DNA of 11,361 nt. Origin: an uncultured Clostridia bacterium (GTDB lineage Bacteria > Bacillota > Clostridia > Oscillospirales > Ruminococcaceae). Within the stretch, counting starts at the first letter, position 1, and every line of letters begins with the position of its first letter. The stretch is from NCBI GenBank assembly GCA_947089135.1, contig CAMUJF010000034.1, positions 1 through 11,361 of the forward strand, given 5' to 3'. Positions 1 through 6,231 of the stretch are shown here, one piece after another. The translations under genes were made by a program, and so were the position numbers. Below the pieces are notes generated by a model. That model made no database searches. It was not told where the DNA came from and was given only the letters and a program-made list of their open reading frames with translations.

Positions 1-63
1 AAAGCATACTTTAGCGAAAAAGGCAAGGAAATGGAATTCCTGCCAAATTATTACAGGAGGTAA
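1..63 (+). CDS. Possible C-terminal tail of an upstream gene (partial)
   Basis: Frame 1 is open from the window edge to a TAA at 61-63, giving 20 residues that end in NYYRR. The stop overlaps the flagellin Shine-Dalgarno sequence, as in tightly packed operons. Twenty codons is too little to recognise a family or to exclude chance, and frame 2 is also open here. If real, flagellin would be co-transcribed with this gene. If not, the stretch is the flagellin untranslated leader. Confidence 0.22.
   Translation, partial: KAYFSEKGKEMEFLPNYYRR
22..60 (+). promoter_or_regulatory. Flagellin leader hairpin plus Shine-Dalgarno: candidate CsrA sites
   Basis: Bases 22-30 and 37-44 form an 8-bp stem with a single bulged A26 and a hexaloop AUGGAA at 31-36. 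The loop exposes an ANGGA motif, the kind of site CsrA/RsmA proteins prefer. A second GGA (56-58), within ACAGGAGG, is the Shine-Dalgarno itself, 20 bases downstream. In Bacillus subtilis CsrA blocks hag translation through two leader sites, one overlapping the ribosome site, and FliW relieves this. The structure is seen here; CsrA control is inference, because neither csrA nor fliW is in the window. The leader may also be the end of a coding frame. Confidence 0.4.
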
Positions 64-68
64 CTATT

Positions 69-2054
69 ATGGTAGTACAGCACAATTTACCCGCAATGAA
101 CGCGAACAGATACTTAGGTATCAACAACTCCAAGCTTTCCAAGTCTTTGGAGAAACTTTCTTCCGGTTACGCTATTAACCGTGCAGGCGATAACGCCGCT
201 GGTTTGGCAGTTTCCGAGAAAATGAGAAGCCAGATCGCCGGTATGACTCAGGGTGTTAAGAACGCTCAGGACGGTATCTCTATGGTACAGACCTTTGAGG
301 GTGCTCTCACAGAGACAGACTCCATTCTCCAGAGAATGAAGACTCTTGCAGACCAGATGGCTAACGGCACATACGACGATCCCGTTGACCGTACAGCTGC
401 TCAGCAGGAATTCCTCCAGCTGAACGACGAGCTCGATCAGATCGCTGACACAGACTTCAACGGCGTTGTTGTTCTTAACGGCGGCAGAATGGCTGACGGC
501 GCAGTTGCTGACAAGAATGGTCTTATCGACTACTCTAATCAGCCCGCAAGAGACGCTGCACAGTTGGGTGCAAATGATATCAACACTATAGACAGCAAGG
601 GCTACAATGGCACAAAGGTTGCTGCTGACTCTCTTTGGGATAACCTTGGTCTTAAGAAAGATGTTGAGTCCGTTGATATCACATTTAAGTATGATAAAGA
701 ATCCGATACATGGTCTGCTGTTGATGCAGATGACGCTACCGCTCTCAAGAACATAGCTGGTATTAAGGTTATAAGAGGCGGCAACGGCGCAGCAGATATT
801 GCTGATAACGGTATTACAGCAGCCGGCAATAACGGCGGTTTCTCCGTAGTTTCTACCGCCACAAACAATAACGGCGCTAATAAGCTTGGTGCTGCTGCTC
901 CTGCAGCTTACACCGCAACTACAGGCGTTGAGTATGCTAACGTTGTACTCGACAGCACAAAACTTGTAAACGGCGATACAGTTACAATCAGATTCACAAG
1001 ACCAGAAGTTGCTAACACAGCTCCCGAAAATGCGGCTGTAGCTGAAAACTCCATTAAGCAGGAGCTTACACCCGGTGCAGCAAACGATTTAACTAAGCCC
1101 GTGATCAAAGTTAACGCGCTCGGCGTTGCAGGTCAGTATGAGTCAACCAATCAGGCTGCTGCTGATAAGCCTATGACTGAGGAAGCTGCTAAGGCGTTTA
1201 ACAACTTTAACGGTGCAAAGTTTGACGTAACATATACGAATACTTCTGCAACTGCCGGTGCGGTTAGCGGTGTTAAGATCACTTTGGCTGACGGTAGTGA
1301 AAAGACATTTTCAGAAGGTGATACTTCAATAGGCTTTAATGCTGAAGATGGAACTAAGTATTCTGTTACTCTTGATGCTGGTAAGCTAACAATTGCTGAC
1401 AACGCCGGTGTTGAACTCTTTGAGATCACACTTGACAATACTCTTACAGGTACAGGTATGGGTACAACTGCTACTTCCAAGTATTCGTTTGAAATGGCAG
1501 TAGATACTGCTGTTTATGAGCCTGCTTCCGAGCCTAAGGCTACTGTTGTAGGTCCTGCTGACGACTACTCTGTTTCTAAGTCTAATGCGTTCTCAAATTC
1601 CGAGGCTCAGATGACTTATAAGAGCAGCATTACTCTCCAGACAGGTGCGAGAACTAAGGACGCTGTTAACTTCACATTCAAGTACGCTTCCACAGCTATC
1701 GGCGATCTTGAAGCTGACCTGAACTGCACAGCTAAGGGTCTCGGCACTGATAAGCTGAACCTGAATACTCAGGAATCCGCTAACTTTGCTGTCGACAAGA
1801 TTGATCAGGCTCTTAACAAGGTATCTCTCGTTCGTGGTACATTCGGTGCTATCCAGAACCGTCTGGAACACAAGATCGACAACCTGAACGTATCCGTTGA
1901 GAACCTCACTTCTGCTGAGTCTCAGATCCGTGATACAAACATGCCTCAGGAAATGATGAACTTCACAAAGCAGCAGATCCTTGCACAGGCTTCTCAGTCT
2001 ATGCTTGCTCAGGCAAATCAGCTGCCTCAGGGCGTTCTCTCGCTCCTCCAGTAA
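69..2054 (+). CDS. fliC: Flagellin, long form with large variable domain
   Basis: Structural subunit of the flagellar filament, exported by the flagellar type III system. Residues 1-139 match the conserved N-terminal D0/D1 region (NLPAMNANRYLGINNSKLSK, then RAGDNAAGLAVSEKMRSQI). Residues about 517-661 match the C-terminal D1/D0 region (GAIQNRLEH, AESQIRDTNM, ending QANQLPQGVLSLLQ). The centre, about 140-516, is an Ala/Asn/Asp/Thr-rich variable domain that I cannot match to a named fold. At 661 residues it is longer than many flagellins (roughly 270-500). The D1 stretch QRMKTLADQ at 88-96, with Arg89 and Glu114, resembles the TLR5-recognised surface of Salmonella FliC. The start is set by AGGAGG at 55-60. 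Codons such as GCT, GTT, AAG and CAG are frequent, unlike the neighbouring genes, as expected for very high expression. It stands alone between its leader and a terminator. Confidence 0.98.
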   Translation: MVVQHNLPAMNANRYLGINNSKLSKSLEKLSSGYAINRAGDNAAGLAVSEKMRSQIAGMTQGVKNAQDGISMVQTFEGALTETDSILQRMKTLADQMANGTYDDPVDRTAAQQEFLQLNDELDQIADTDFNGVVVLNGGRMADGAVADKNGLIDYSNQPARDAAQLGANDINTIDSKGYNGTKVAADSLWDNLGLKKDVESVDITFKYDKESDTWSAVDADDATALKNIAGIKVIRGGNGAADIADNGITAAGNNGGFSVVSTATNNNGANKLGAAAPAAYTATTGVEYANVVLDSTKLVNGDTVTIRFTRPEVANTAPENAAVAENSIKQELTPGAANDLTKPVIKVNALGVAGQYESTNQAAADKPMTEEAAKAFNNFNGAKFDVTYTNTSATAGAVSGVKITLADGSEKTFSEGDTSIGFNAEDGTKYSVTLDAGKLTIADNAGVELFEITLDNTLTGTGMGTTATSKYSFEMAVDTAVYEPASEPKATVVGPADDYSVSKSNAFSNSEAQMTYKSSITLQTGARTKDAVNFTFKYASTAIGDLEADLNCTAKGLGTDKLNLNTQESANFAVDKIDQALNKVSLVRGTFGAIQNRLEHKIDNLNVSVENLTSAESQIRDTNMPQEMMNFTKQQILAQASQSMLAQANQLPQGVLSLLQ

Positions 2055-2091
2055 GTTCAGCTATAGCAAATTTCCTGCTCATACGATCAAT

Positions 2092-2120
2092 AAAAACCGC
2101 TCCAATAGGGGCGGTTTTTT
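2092..2120 (+). terminator. Intrinsic terminator of flagellin
   Basis: A 12-bp stem (2092-2103 with 2108-2119, one G-U pair) closes a four-base loop (AATA) and runs into six Ts. It lies 38 bases after the flagellin stop and upstream of the next promoter, so flagellin and the AIM24 gene are separate transcripts. Confidence 0.92.
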
Positions 2121-2143
2121 CTTATTGACGGCTTGAAAAAATC

Positions 2144-2172
2144 TTGACTTTGTCAGCCCCATACGGTATAAT
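2144..2172 (+). promoter_or_regulatory. Sigma-A promoter of the AIM24-family gene
   Basis: TTGACT (2144-2149), a 17-base spacer and a perfect TATAAT (2167-2172). Transcription would start near 2179, leaving a short leader of about 28 bases with AAAGGGG just before the ATG at 2207. No operator-like repeat is evident. Confidence 0.85.
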
Positions 2173-2206
2173 TATATTGTATATTTTTGTAAAGGGGTAA
2201 ATTCAT

Positions 2207-2887
2207 ATGCAGTATGAGATCAAAGGCACACCGTTTCCCGTCGTAATTTGCAGGCTCGAACCCAACGAGACAGTTTGCTGTCAGCGGGGCGGAATGGCAT
2301 GGATGTCGCCCAATATGCAGATGTCCACAAACGCAGGCGGCGGTATAGGCAAAATGTTTTCAAGAGCTATTTCGGGCGAATCTATTTTCCAGAACAAGTA
2401 CACGGCTGTGGGCGGAATAGGCGAGATAGCGTTCTCCTCTTCCGTTCCGGGAAATATCCTCCCCATGGAGATATCGCCGTCAAAAACGATAGTCGCTCAG
2501 AAATCCGCTTACCTTGCTTCAAGCCCGTCGGTCGAGCTAAGTATTTTCTTCCAGAAAAAGATAGGCTCAGGCTTCTTCGGAGGCGAGGGCTTTATCATGC
2601 AGAAGCTGAGCGGTCAGGGCATAGCTTTCCTTGAAATTGACGGAAGCGTTGTCGAATACGACCTTGGCGCAAACGAATCAATTCTTGTGGATACCGGCTA
2701 TCTTGCCGCAATGGACGCAACTTGCTCTATTGATATTGAAACAGTAAAAGGAGTCGGAAACGCCCTGTTCGGCGGCGAGGGATTTTTCAATACCCGCGTA
2801 AACGGGCCGGGACACATATGGCTCCAGACAATGCCCGTAGCTTCTCTTGCGGGAGCTGTACGTCCCTACATAGCCACCGGAAACTGA
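2207..2887 (+). CDS. AIM24 / TIGR00266 family protein
   Basis: A 226-residue beta-rich protein of the AIM24 (TIGR00266) family, common in bacteria and archaea; the yeast relative Aim24 is mitochondrial. The bacterial function is not established. The family's internal duplication is visible: FFGGEGF at 123-129 and LFGGEGF at 188-194, each followed by a conserved G-x-G turn (GQG, GPG). The N-terminal half carries the usual GGMAWMS segment at 28-34 and a Gly-rich stretch at 44-48. There is no signal peptide or membrane segment, so it is probably cytosolic. The start has a good ribosome site (AAAGGGG) and the gene has its own consensus promoter and terminator, so it is monocistronic. Length is normal for the family. 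Confidence 0.92.
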   Translation: MQYEIKGTPFPVVICRLEPNETVCCQRGGMAWMSPNMQMSTNAGGGIGKMFSRAISGESIFQNKYTAVGGIGEIAFSSSVPGNILPMEISPSKTIVAQKSAYLASSPSVELSIFFQKKIGSGFFGGEGFIMQKLSGQGIAFLEIDGSVVEYDLGANESILVDTGYLAAMDATCSIDIETVKGVGNALFGGEGFFNTRVNGPGHIWLQTMPVASLAGAVRPYIATGN

Positions 2888-2908
2888 TCCGCATAATATA
2901 ATACAATA

Positions 2909-2950
2909 AAAAACGGTACGGAGAGACCATGTTCTTTCCATACCGTTTTT
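2909..2950 (+). terminator. Intrinsic terminator after the AIM24-family gene, probably bidirectional
   Basis: Arms 2909-2925 and 2934-2950 pair over about 15 of 17 positions around an eight-base loop. The right arm ends in five Ts and the left arm begins with As, so it can work in both directions. It follows the AIM24 stop by about 20 bases and can also stop transcripts of the minus-strand gene ending at 3061. Confidence 0.85.
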
Positions 2951-2973
2951 ATTTGTTATCCTGATTCCTCATT

Positions 2974-3044
2974 GAATTATGCACAATCTCCCGCCGCAAA
3001 ATCCATATATTGAAGCTTTTGCGGCGATTTCTTGTTCATAATTC
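2974..3044. repeat. 71-base imperfect inverted repeat (two-tier hairpin)
   Basis: The arms are 28 bases each. The outer block GAATTATG (2974-2981) pairs with CATAATTC (3037-3044) and ACAA pairs with TTGT after one mismatch. A five-base internal loop follows, then a perfect 10-bp inner stem CGCCGCAAAA (2992-3001) with TTTTGCGGCG (3017-3026). The terminal loop is 15 bases. About 22 of 28 positions match. Neither strand has a clear U-tract right after the stem, so it is not a standard terminator. It sits between convergent genes and could be a small mobile repeat, an RNA-processing structure or a decayed terminator. Confidence 0.7.
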
Positions 3045-3060
3045 TAAGGAGTGATCAGTA

Positions 3061-3987
3061 TTACACAAAATACTTGTGCTTGCTTGTAAGCGCCGAAAGC
3101 ATATCAAGACGTATCTTGTTCTGGTATTCGGGCTTGACCATGTAAACAATGTAGTATTCAAGCAGACAAATGTCCGGAATCGTTCTGCCCTCAATTTTAA
3201 AGTTGTTGAATCCCATAGGCAAATATTTATCAAAAATAGCCTGCGGGGAAATATACGTCACATAGTCTGTTATGGCGTAAGGACCGTTGTTCATAAATTC
3301 ACAAGTAAAGCCTTTCGCTTTAAACTGCTTTTGGGAAAGCATATCCTTTTTGTGCTCCCACTCCGCTATCTGATCCAGACCGATAGAGCGGTAATGCTCG
3401 CCTCTGCGTTTGCACTTTGGAGTACAGCAGGCGTTTACCAGCACCTCGCATCTTCCGCGATCCTTTTCATCGATCTGTTCCAGCTGATCGAACTGATTGT
3501 TGAAGTTGTAGTCCAGCACCACATACTTATAATCTTTTTTCAGTTCTTCCTTGACCCCGTCAATATTTTCTATCTGTTTGCAGGTAGACGAGGTGATCGG
3601 ATAATCGGGATAATTTTCCCTTATATACTCCTCAAGTATCGGAGACATAACTATAGCCTCGTTGAAGCCGTTGTTGCACATACGCATGACCTGATTGCAA
3701 AACGGGTCGCCGAGATGCTTCTTTTCAAGCATGGGATTTGTGTGCGTAAACCTTAGCGGGATATTTTTACTATTGATAGCTTCGGTAACGTTCTTTACAA
3801 AATCCATGTCGGTATTTCCGCCGAGAAAGCGTCCGCCGTTCCAGACGCTGCCGCCGAAGTTACCGAAAATCGAAGCGATCTTCAGACCGTCGTGAAAATA
3901 TTCGGAATTTTTTGAAATAGAATTTATCAGAATAGTATTAAGATAAAGGTGATTCGTAAAATCGGGAATATGAAAATTTATTTCCAT
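3061..3987 (-). CDS. Uncharacterised protein resembling peptidase U32 (TIM-barrel-like), with Cys cluster
   Basis: A 308-residue soluble protein whose function I do not know. Two features point to the U32 peptidase / collagenase-like superfamily: FKIEGR at 263-268 matches the (L/F)KIEGR signature of that family, and the order of segments (YPDYPITSSTCKQ near 126-138, VVLDYNFN near 156-163, then a Cys-rich loop) follows the U32 barrel. The loop has C187, C188 and C192 within VNACCTPKCKRR, with C229 further on; C97, C104, C136, C180 and C274 are also present. U32 relatives such as UbiU/UbiV bind a 4Fe-4S cluster through four Cys, so metal or Fe-S binding is possible but unproven. There is no signal peptide. 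The start has a weak ribosome site (GAAGG, about 13 bases away) but a clear promoter upstream. The gene appears monocistronic. Confidence 0.82.
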   Translation of the reverse strand: MEINFHIPDFTNHLYLNTILINSISKNSEYFHDGLKIASIFGNFGGSVWNGGRFLGGNTDMDFVKNVTEAINSKNIPLRFTHTNPMLEKKHLGDPFCNQVMRMCNNGFNEAIVMSPILEEYIRENYPDYPITSSTCKQIENIDGVKEELKKDYKYVVLDYNFNNQFDQLEQIDEKDRGRCEVLVNACCTPKCKRRGEHYRSIGLDQIAEWEHKKDMLSQKQFKAKGFTCEFMNNGPYAITDYVTYISPQAIFDKYLPMGFNNFKIEGRTIPDICLLEYYIVYMVKPEYQNKIRLDMLSALTSKHKYFV

Positions 3988-4026
3988 AGTAAGCTGACAA
4001 CCTTCGTTTTGATTGATATTATAATT

Positions 4027-4055
4027 ATTATATCATATACGGTCGGATTTTGCAA
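4027..4055 (-). promoter_or_regulatory. Sigma-A promoter of the U32-like gene
   Basis: Read on the minus strand: TTGCAA (4055-4050), 17 bases, then TATAAT (4032-4027). The start of transcription would fall near 4020, about 33 bases before the ATG. It lies just beyond the stop of the MmcQ/YjbR gene, so the U32-like gene need not depend on read-through. Confidence 0.8.
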
Positions 4056-4089
4056 GGATAATTTTTACAAGACGGGGATTGTCACGGAT

Positions 4090-4455
4090 TCAGTCCGGCG
4101 GAGAACCGGACTTATGGCGTACCGGCTTTTTCACAGTCAGTTTAAAGCTGTTCATTGTCATGCGTACTATTTCGTCCTCCGGAACGTCGGAATCGAGAAA
4201 AACGGTGTTCCAGTGTACCTTATTCATATGATACGCGGGGACTACTCCCTCGTACGCGCTTCTGAGAAAATCCGCTTCGGCGGGTTCGCATTTCAGATTC
4301 ACAATGGTTTTTCCGTTCAGTTCCATAACCAACGCAAACCATTTGCGCGTGTCACGGTGGCGAATAACGACGCTTTCAGCGTCGTTTTCAAATGGCGTGT
4401 CCGAAACCGCTGCGGCAATAGTACCGCAGAACTCCAGATACTCGTTTTTAGTCAT
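4090..4455 (-). CDS. MmcQ/YjbR family protein
   Basis: A 121-residue protein of the MmcQ/YjbR (DUF419, CyaY-like fold) family. Members are small cytosolic proteins often annotated as DNA-binding on structural grounds; the cellular role is not established. Family hallmarks are visible: the KWFALVMELNGKTIVNLKCEP core at about 38-58, the AYHMNKVHWNTV segment near 73-84, and VPEDEIVRMTMNSFKLTVKK near the C-terminus. The ATG follows GGAGGA by seven bases. Length is typical. The last codons overlap a 7-bp hairpin (4092-4098 with 4106-4112) that lacks a T-run, so termination here is uncertain. The upstream XRE gene ends 110 bases away, so the two may share a transcript. Confidence 0.92.
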   Translation of the reverse strand: MTKNEYLEFCGTIAAAVSDTPFENDAESVVIRHRDTRKWFALVMELNGKTIVNLKCEPAEADFLRSAYEGVVPAYHMNKVHWNTVFLDSDVPEDEIVRMTMNSFKLTVKKPVRHKSGSPPD

Positions 4456-4565
4456 ATAGATCCTCCGTTAAAAGTACAGACAAAAAGATAATAACGTCCT
4501 GTTAAGTTCAAAAGAAAGCGTATGACCGCAGAGACTCTTAACGGAGAGCTGCCCGAAGCCGTTTG

Positions 4566-4811
4566 TCAGTCGTTTTCAAGATATCTGTCAGGCTCGGCAG
4601 GGATATAGGGTTCCCTCACGTCGGTAAGCCCCATAAGGAAATCAACGCTTGTTTTATAAAAAGCCGCAAGCTTCGCCATAACAGGCAGAGACGGTTCAAG
4701 CTCGCCGGTTTCATATCTCGAATAGGTTTGCTGCTTACAGCCGAGATACTCGGCAATGTGCCGCTGATACAGGTCGTTGTCCTCGCGCAAATCACGAATT
4801 CTAAGATTCAT
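4566..4811 (-). CDS. XRE-family helix-turn-helix regulator
   Basis: An 81-residue single-domain Cro/C1-type DNA-binding protein. The helix-turn-helix runs from about residue 16 to 36 (QRHIAEYLGCKQQTYSRYET), followed by ELEPSLPVMAKLAAFYKTSVDFLMGLT, the standard end of the domain. A short acidic tail follows and there is no sensor domain. I chose the ATG at 4811 rather than the upstream in-frame TTG at 4847, because TAGGAGGA sits seven bases before 4811 and the domain begins immediately. Nothing in the sequence identifies its targets. The nearest neighbours are the MmcQ/YjbR gene downstream and a basic hypothetical protein upstream; autoregulation is plausible from the inverted repeat at its candidate promoter. 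Confidence 0.93.
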   Translation of the reverse strand: MNLRIRDLREDNDLYQRHIAEYLGCKQQTYSRYETGELEPSLPVMAKLAAFYKTSVDFLMGLTDVREPYIPAEPDRYLEND

Positions 4812-4893
4812 TTGAATCCTCCTAAAATCAAGAAAATACAATTGCACATAATCTAATAATTATATTATGACATATATTTTGCTTTGTTGGTGA

Positions 4894-4929
4894 GTTTACA
4901 CGATAGATGGATATTAAATTTTTGTAAAC
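4894..4929 (-). promoter_or_regulatory. Candidate XRE promoter framed by an inverted repeat
   Basis: On the minus strand TTTACA (4928-4923), 17 bases, then TATCGT (4905-4900) form a passable sigma-A promoter. A perfect 7-bp inverted repeat, GTTTACA / TGTAAAC (4894-4900 and 4923-4929), covers the -35 and abuts the -10, so a dimeric repressor could sit across the promoter. A separate TATAAT on the minus strand (4864-4859) lies in an AT-rich stretch but lacks a -35. Autoregulation by the XRE protein is inference. The rest of the 156-base gap between XRE and the next gene (4812-4967) is AT-rich and shows no gene. Confidence 0.35.
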
Positions 4930-4967
4930 GGCACTTAAGGGCTTTTTATATTATTTTTTTGGAAAGA

Positions 4968-5237
4968 TCAGCCATTAAAATGCCTTTTTATAGCATTTAT
5001 GGCAGATTTTACAGGGGATATATTGGTTACGCACACTGCTTTAGGGTTTGATTTTTTTCCTATAACATACACGTCCCCGCGGAGCTTTCCGCTGCGCATA
5101 CGGGCGCGCTTTGTAAAGAGCTCAGCTGCCGCCGCAGACAAAACCAAAAGCGTTCCCAGCATTCCCGCAGAGCGCAGCCTGAACAGCCGCCGAAAAACAG
5201 CCGCCCGACCGGCGGCTTTTAATGTTTTTTTCAACAT
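4968..5237 (-). CDS. Small basic hypothetical protein with one hydrophobic segment
   Basis: I do not recognise this 89-residue frame. It is strongly basic, with Lys/Arg-rich ends and a hydrophobic stretch at about 25-40 (GMLGTLLVLSAAAAEL) that could be a membrane segment or signal anchor. It is supported by an AAAGGA ribosome site six bases before the ATG, by lying 14 bases after the tadA stop on the same strand, and by codon use like its neighbours (GGA, AAA, ATA). Against it, a terminator-like hairpin falls inside codons 7-17, which may instead mark the end of the tadA transcript. It may be real but weakly expressed, or spurious. Confidence 0.45.
   Translation of the reverse strand: MLKKTLKAAGRAAVFRRLFRLRSAGMLGTLLVLSAAAAELFTKRARMRSGKLRGDVYVIGKKSNPKAVCVTNISPVKSAINAIKRHFNG
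5193..5217 (-). terminator. Hairpin with U-tract just after tadA, inside the next frame
   Basis: On the minus strand a 7-bp all-GC-but-one stem (5217-5211 with 5205-5199) and a five-base loop are followed by G and five Ts. It lies 35 bases past the tadA stop, a typical position for a terminator. The plus-strand reading also has Ts after the stem, so it could act both ways. A second copy of the AGCCGCC arm at 5185-5191 offers an alternative pairing. It overlaps the first codons of the 89-residue frame. Confidence 0.5.
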
Positions 5238-5251
5238 ATACAGTCCTTTCC

Positions 5252-6217
5252 TTACTGAGGATCAACATCAAGCTGAAAGTAAAAATCGTCCATTACAAAA
5301 CCGTTTCCGATGTCTGTCACGCCCTCTCCGATTTTTTTGAATCCGCGCTTTTCGTACACGGAAACCGCGCCGCTGTTGTTCTTATTGACCGTCAGCCACA
5401 CCGAGCACAATCCGTTTTCGCGGCAATATCTTTTCAAAAATTCAAACACCTCGGTTGCGTATCCTTTTCCGCGGTGTTCTTTTTTAATATACAGCTTTGA
5501 CAGGAACAGCCGTCCGTCGCTGTCGGGACGCGCAGCAATATAGCCGACCCGTTCCCTGCCTCTGAACAAGAGAAAATACTTATATCCCTCAGACCCGATC
5601 TGTTCTTTCATTGCTTTGACGGACTGGAATTTGCCTACCATGTAGTCTATCTGCTCCGCGCTCAGTATAGCAGGAAAAAATTCGTGCCATATTTCGTCCG
5701 CAAGAGCCGCCGTGACCTCCGTCTGTGCGTCGGTGATCACTTCGGTAAAATTCAGTCTGCACATTTTTCGTTCACTCCTCAGCTTTTTAAAAAATTCCTC
5801 GAAAAGCTCCCTGCATTCGCGTTCCATAACGCCTGCCGAAACCTCGGTGCGGCTTAGAAGCTTATCGCTTTTGAGACTTGTAAAAGAGCCTGCCGACCCG
5901 TCGTCGCTCATACCGAAAACCACGCGTTTTATTTGGCTGTTCAGTATTGCTCCGCTGCACATAAGACATGGCTCAAGGGTAACATACAAATTACATTCCG
6001 TAAGCCTCCAGCCGCCGAGCGTCCTGCACGCTTCGTCTATCGCTATTATTTCGGCATGAGCGAGAGCGTTTCTGCCTTGCTGACGGCGGTTGCTTCCCCT
6101 GCCGGCTATAAATCCGTCCTGCCGCACCACAACCGCCCCCACTGGAACCTCCCCACGCAGCATGGCTTCTTCGGCAAGTCCGACTGCAATGCCCATATAG
6201 TATTCGTCGCTGTTCAA
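5252..6217 (-). CDS. tadA: TadA tRNA adenosine deaminase fused to a GNAT acetyltransferase
   Basis: Residues 1-150 are TadA, which converts A34 to inosine in tRNA-Arg(ACG). Zinc-site residues are H54 and E56 (AHAEI) and C84/C87 (PCLMCSGAI), and the C-terminal helix (LFEEFFKKLR) is complete. Residues about 156-315 are a GNAT N-acetyltransferase: LYIKKEHRGKGYATEV at 242-257 holds the acetyl-CoA loop (RGKG at 249-252), and NNSGAVSVYEKRGF at 280-293 is the conserved C-terminal motif. Stand-alone TadA is about 150-170 residues, so this is a two-domain fusion. The start is TTG, preceded by GGCGGTGA at good spacing; the resulting N-terminus aligns with B. subtilis TadA, whereas the next ATG (codon 8) has no ribosome site. 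It begins 14 bases after the CPBP-like gene stop, so the two are co-transcribed. The GNAT substrate is unknown. Confidence 0.95.
   Translation of the reverse strand: MNSDEYYMGIAVGLAEEAMLRGEVPVGAVVVRQDGFIAGRGSNRRQQGRNALAHAEIIAIDEACRTLGGWRLTECNLYVTLEPCLMCSGAILNSQIKRVVFGMSDDGSAGSFTSLKSDKLLSRTEVSAGVMERECRELFEEFFKKLRSERKMCRLNFTEVITDAQTEVTAALADEIWHEFFPAILSAEQIDYMVGKFQSVKAMKEQIGSEGYKYFLLFRGRERVGYIAARPDSDGRLFLSKLYIKKEHRGKGYATEVFEFLKRYCRENGLCSVWLTVNKNNSGAVSVYEKRGFKKIGEGVTDIGNGFVMDDFYFQLDVDPQ
5764..5780 (-). promoter_or_regulatory. Internal Shine-Dalgarno and ATG at the TadA-GNAT junction
   Basis: On the minus strand GAGGAG (5780-5775) lies ten bases before an in-frame ATG (A at 5764) that encodes Met152, exactly where the TadA helix ends and the GNAT domain begins. 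This could allow a separate GNAT polypeptide, or be the relic of a formerly separate gene. Confidence 0.45.
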
Positions 6218-6231
6218 GCCGTGTCACCGCC

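Noticed and set aside
569..1600. Several long minus-strand frames across the flagellin variable domain
   Set aside because: They are shadows caused by the strong codon bias of flagellin; none has a ribosome site or a recognisable product.
2248..2634. 128-codon plus-strand frame inside the AIM24 gene
   Set aside because: It lies in another frame within a well-recognised gene and its Arg-rich product shows no domain.
3076..3756. 226-codon plus-strand open frame within the U32-like gene
   Set aside because: It is antisense to a gene with recognisable motifs and its own promoter. The AAGGAG at 3046-3051 is about 25 bases from the ATG, too far to act as its ribosome site.
4092..4112. Hairpin at the end of the MmcQ/YjbR gene as a terminator
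   Set aside because: The 7-bp stem starts within the stop codon and has no T-run on the minus strand, so I do not call it a terminator.
4860..5251. Possible signal-recognition-particle RNA near tadA
   Set aside because: This RNA often neighbours tadA in Firmicutes, but I see no GNAR-loop helix pair or matching core in this stretch.
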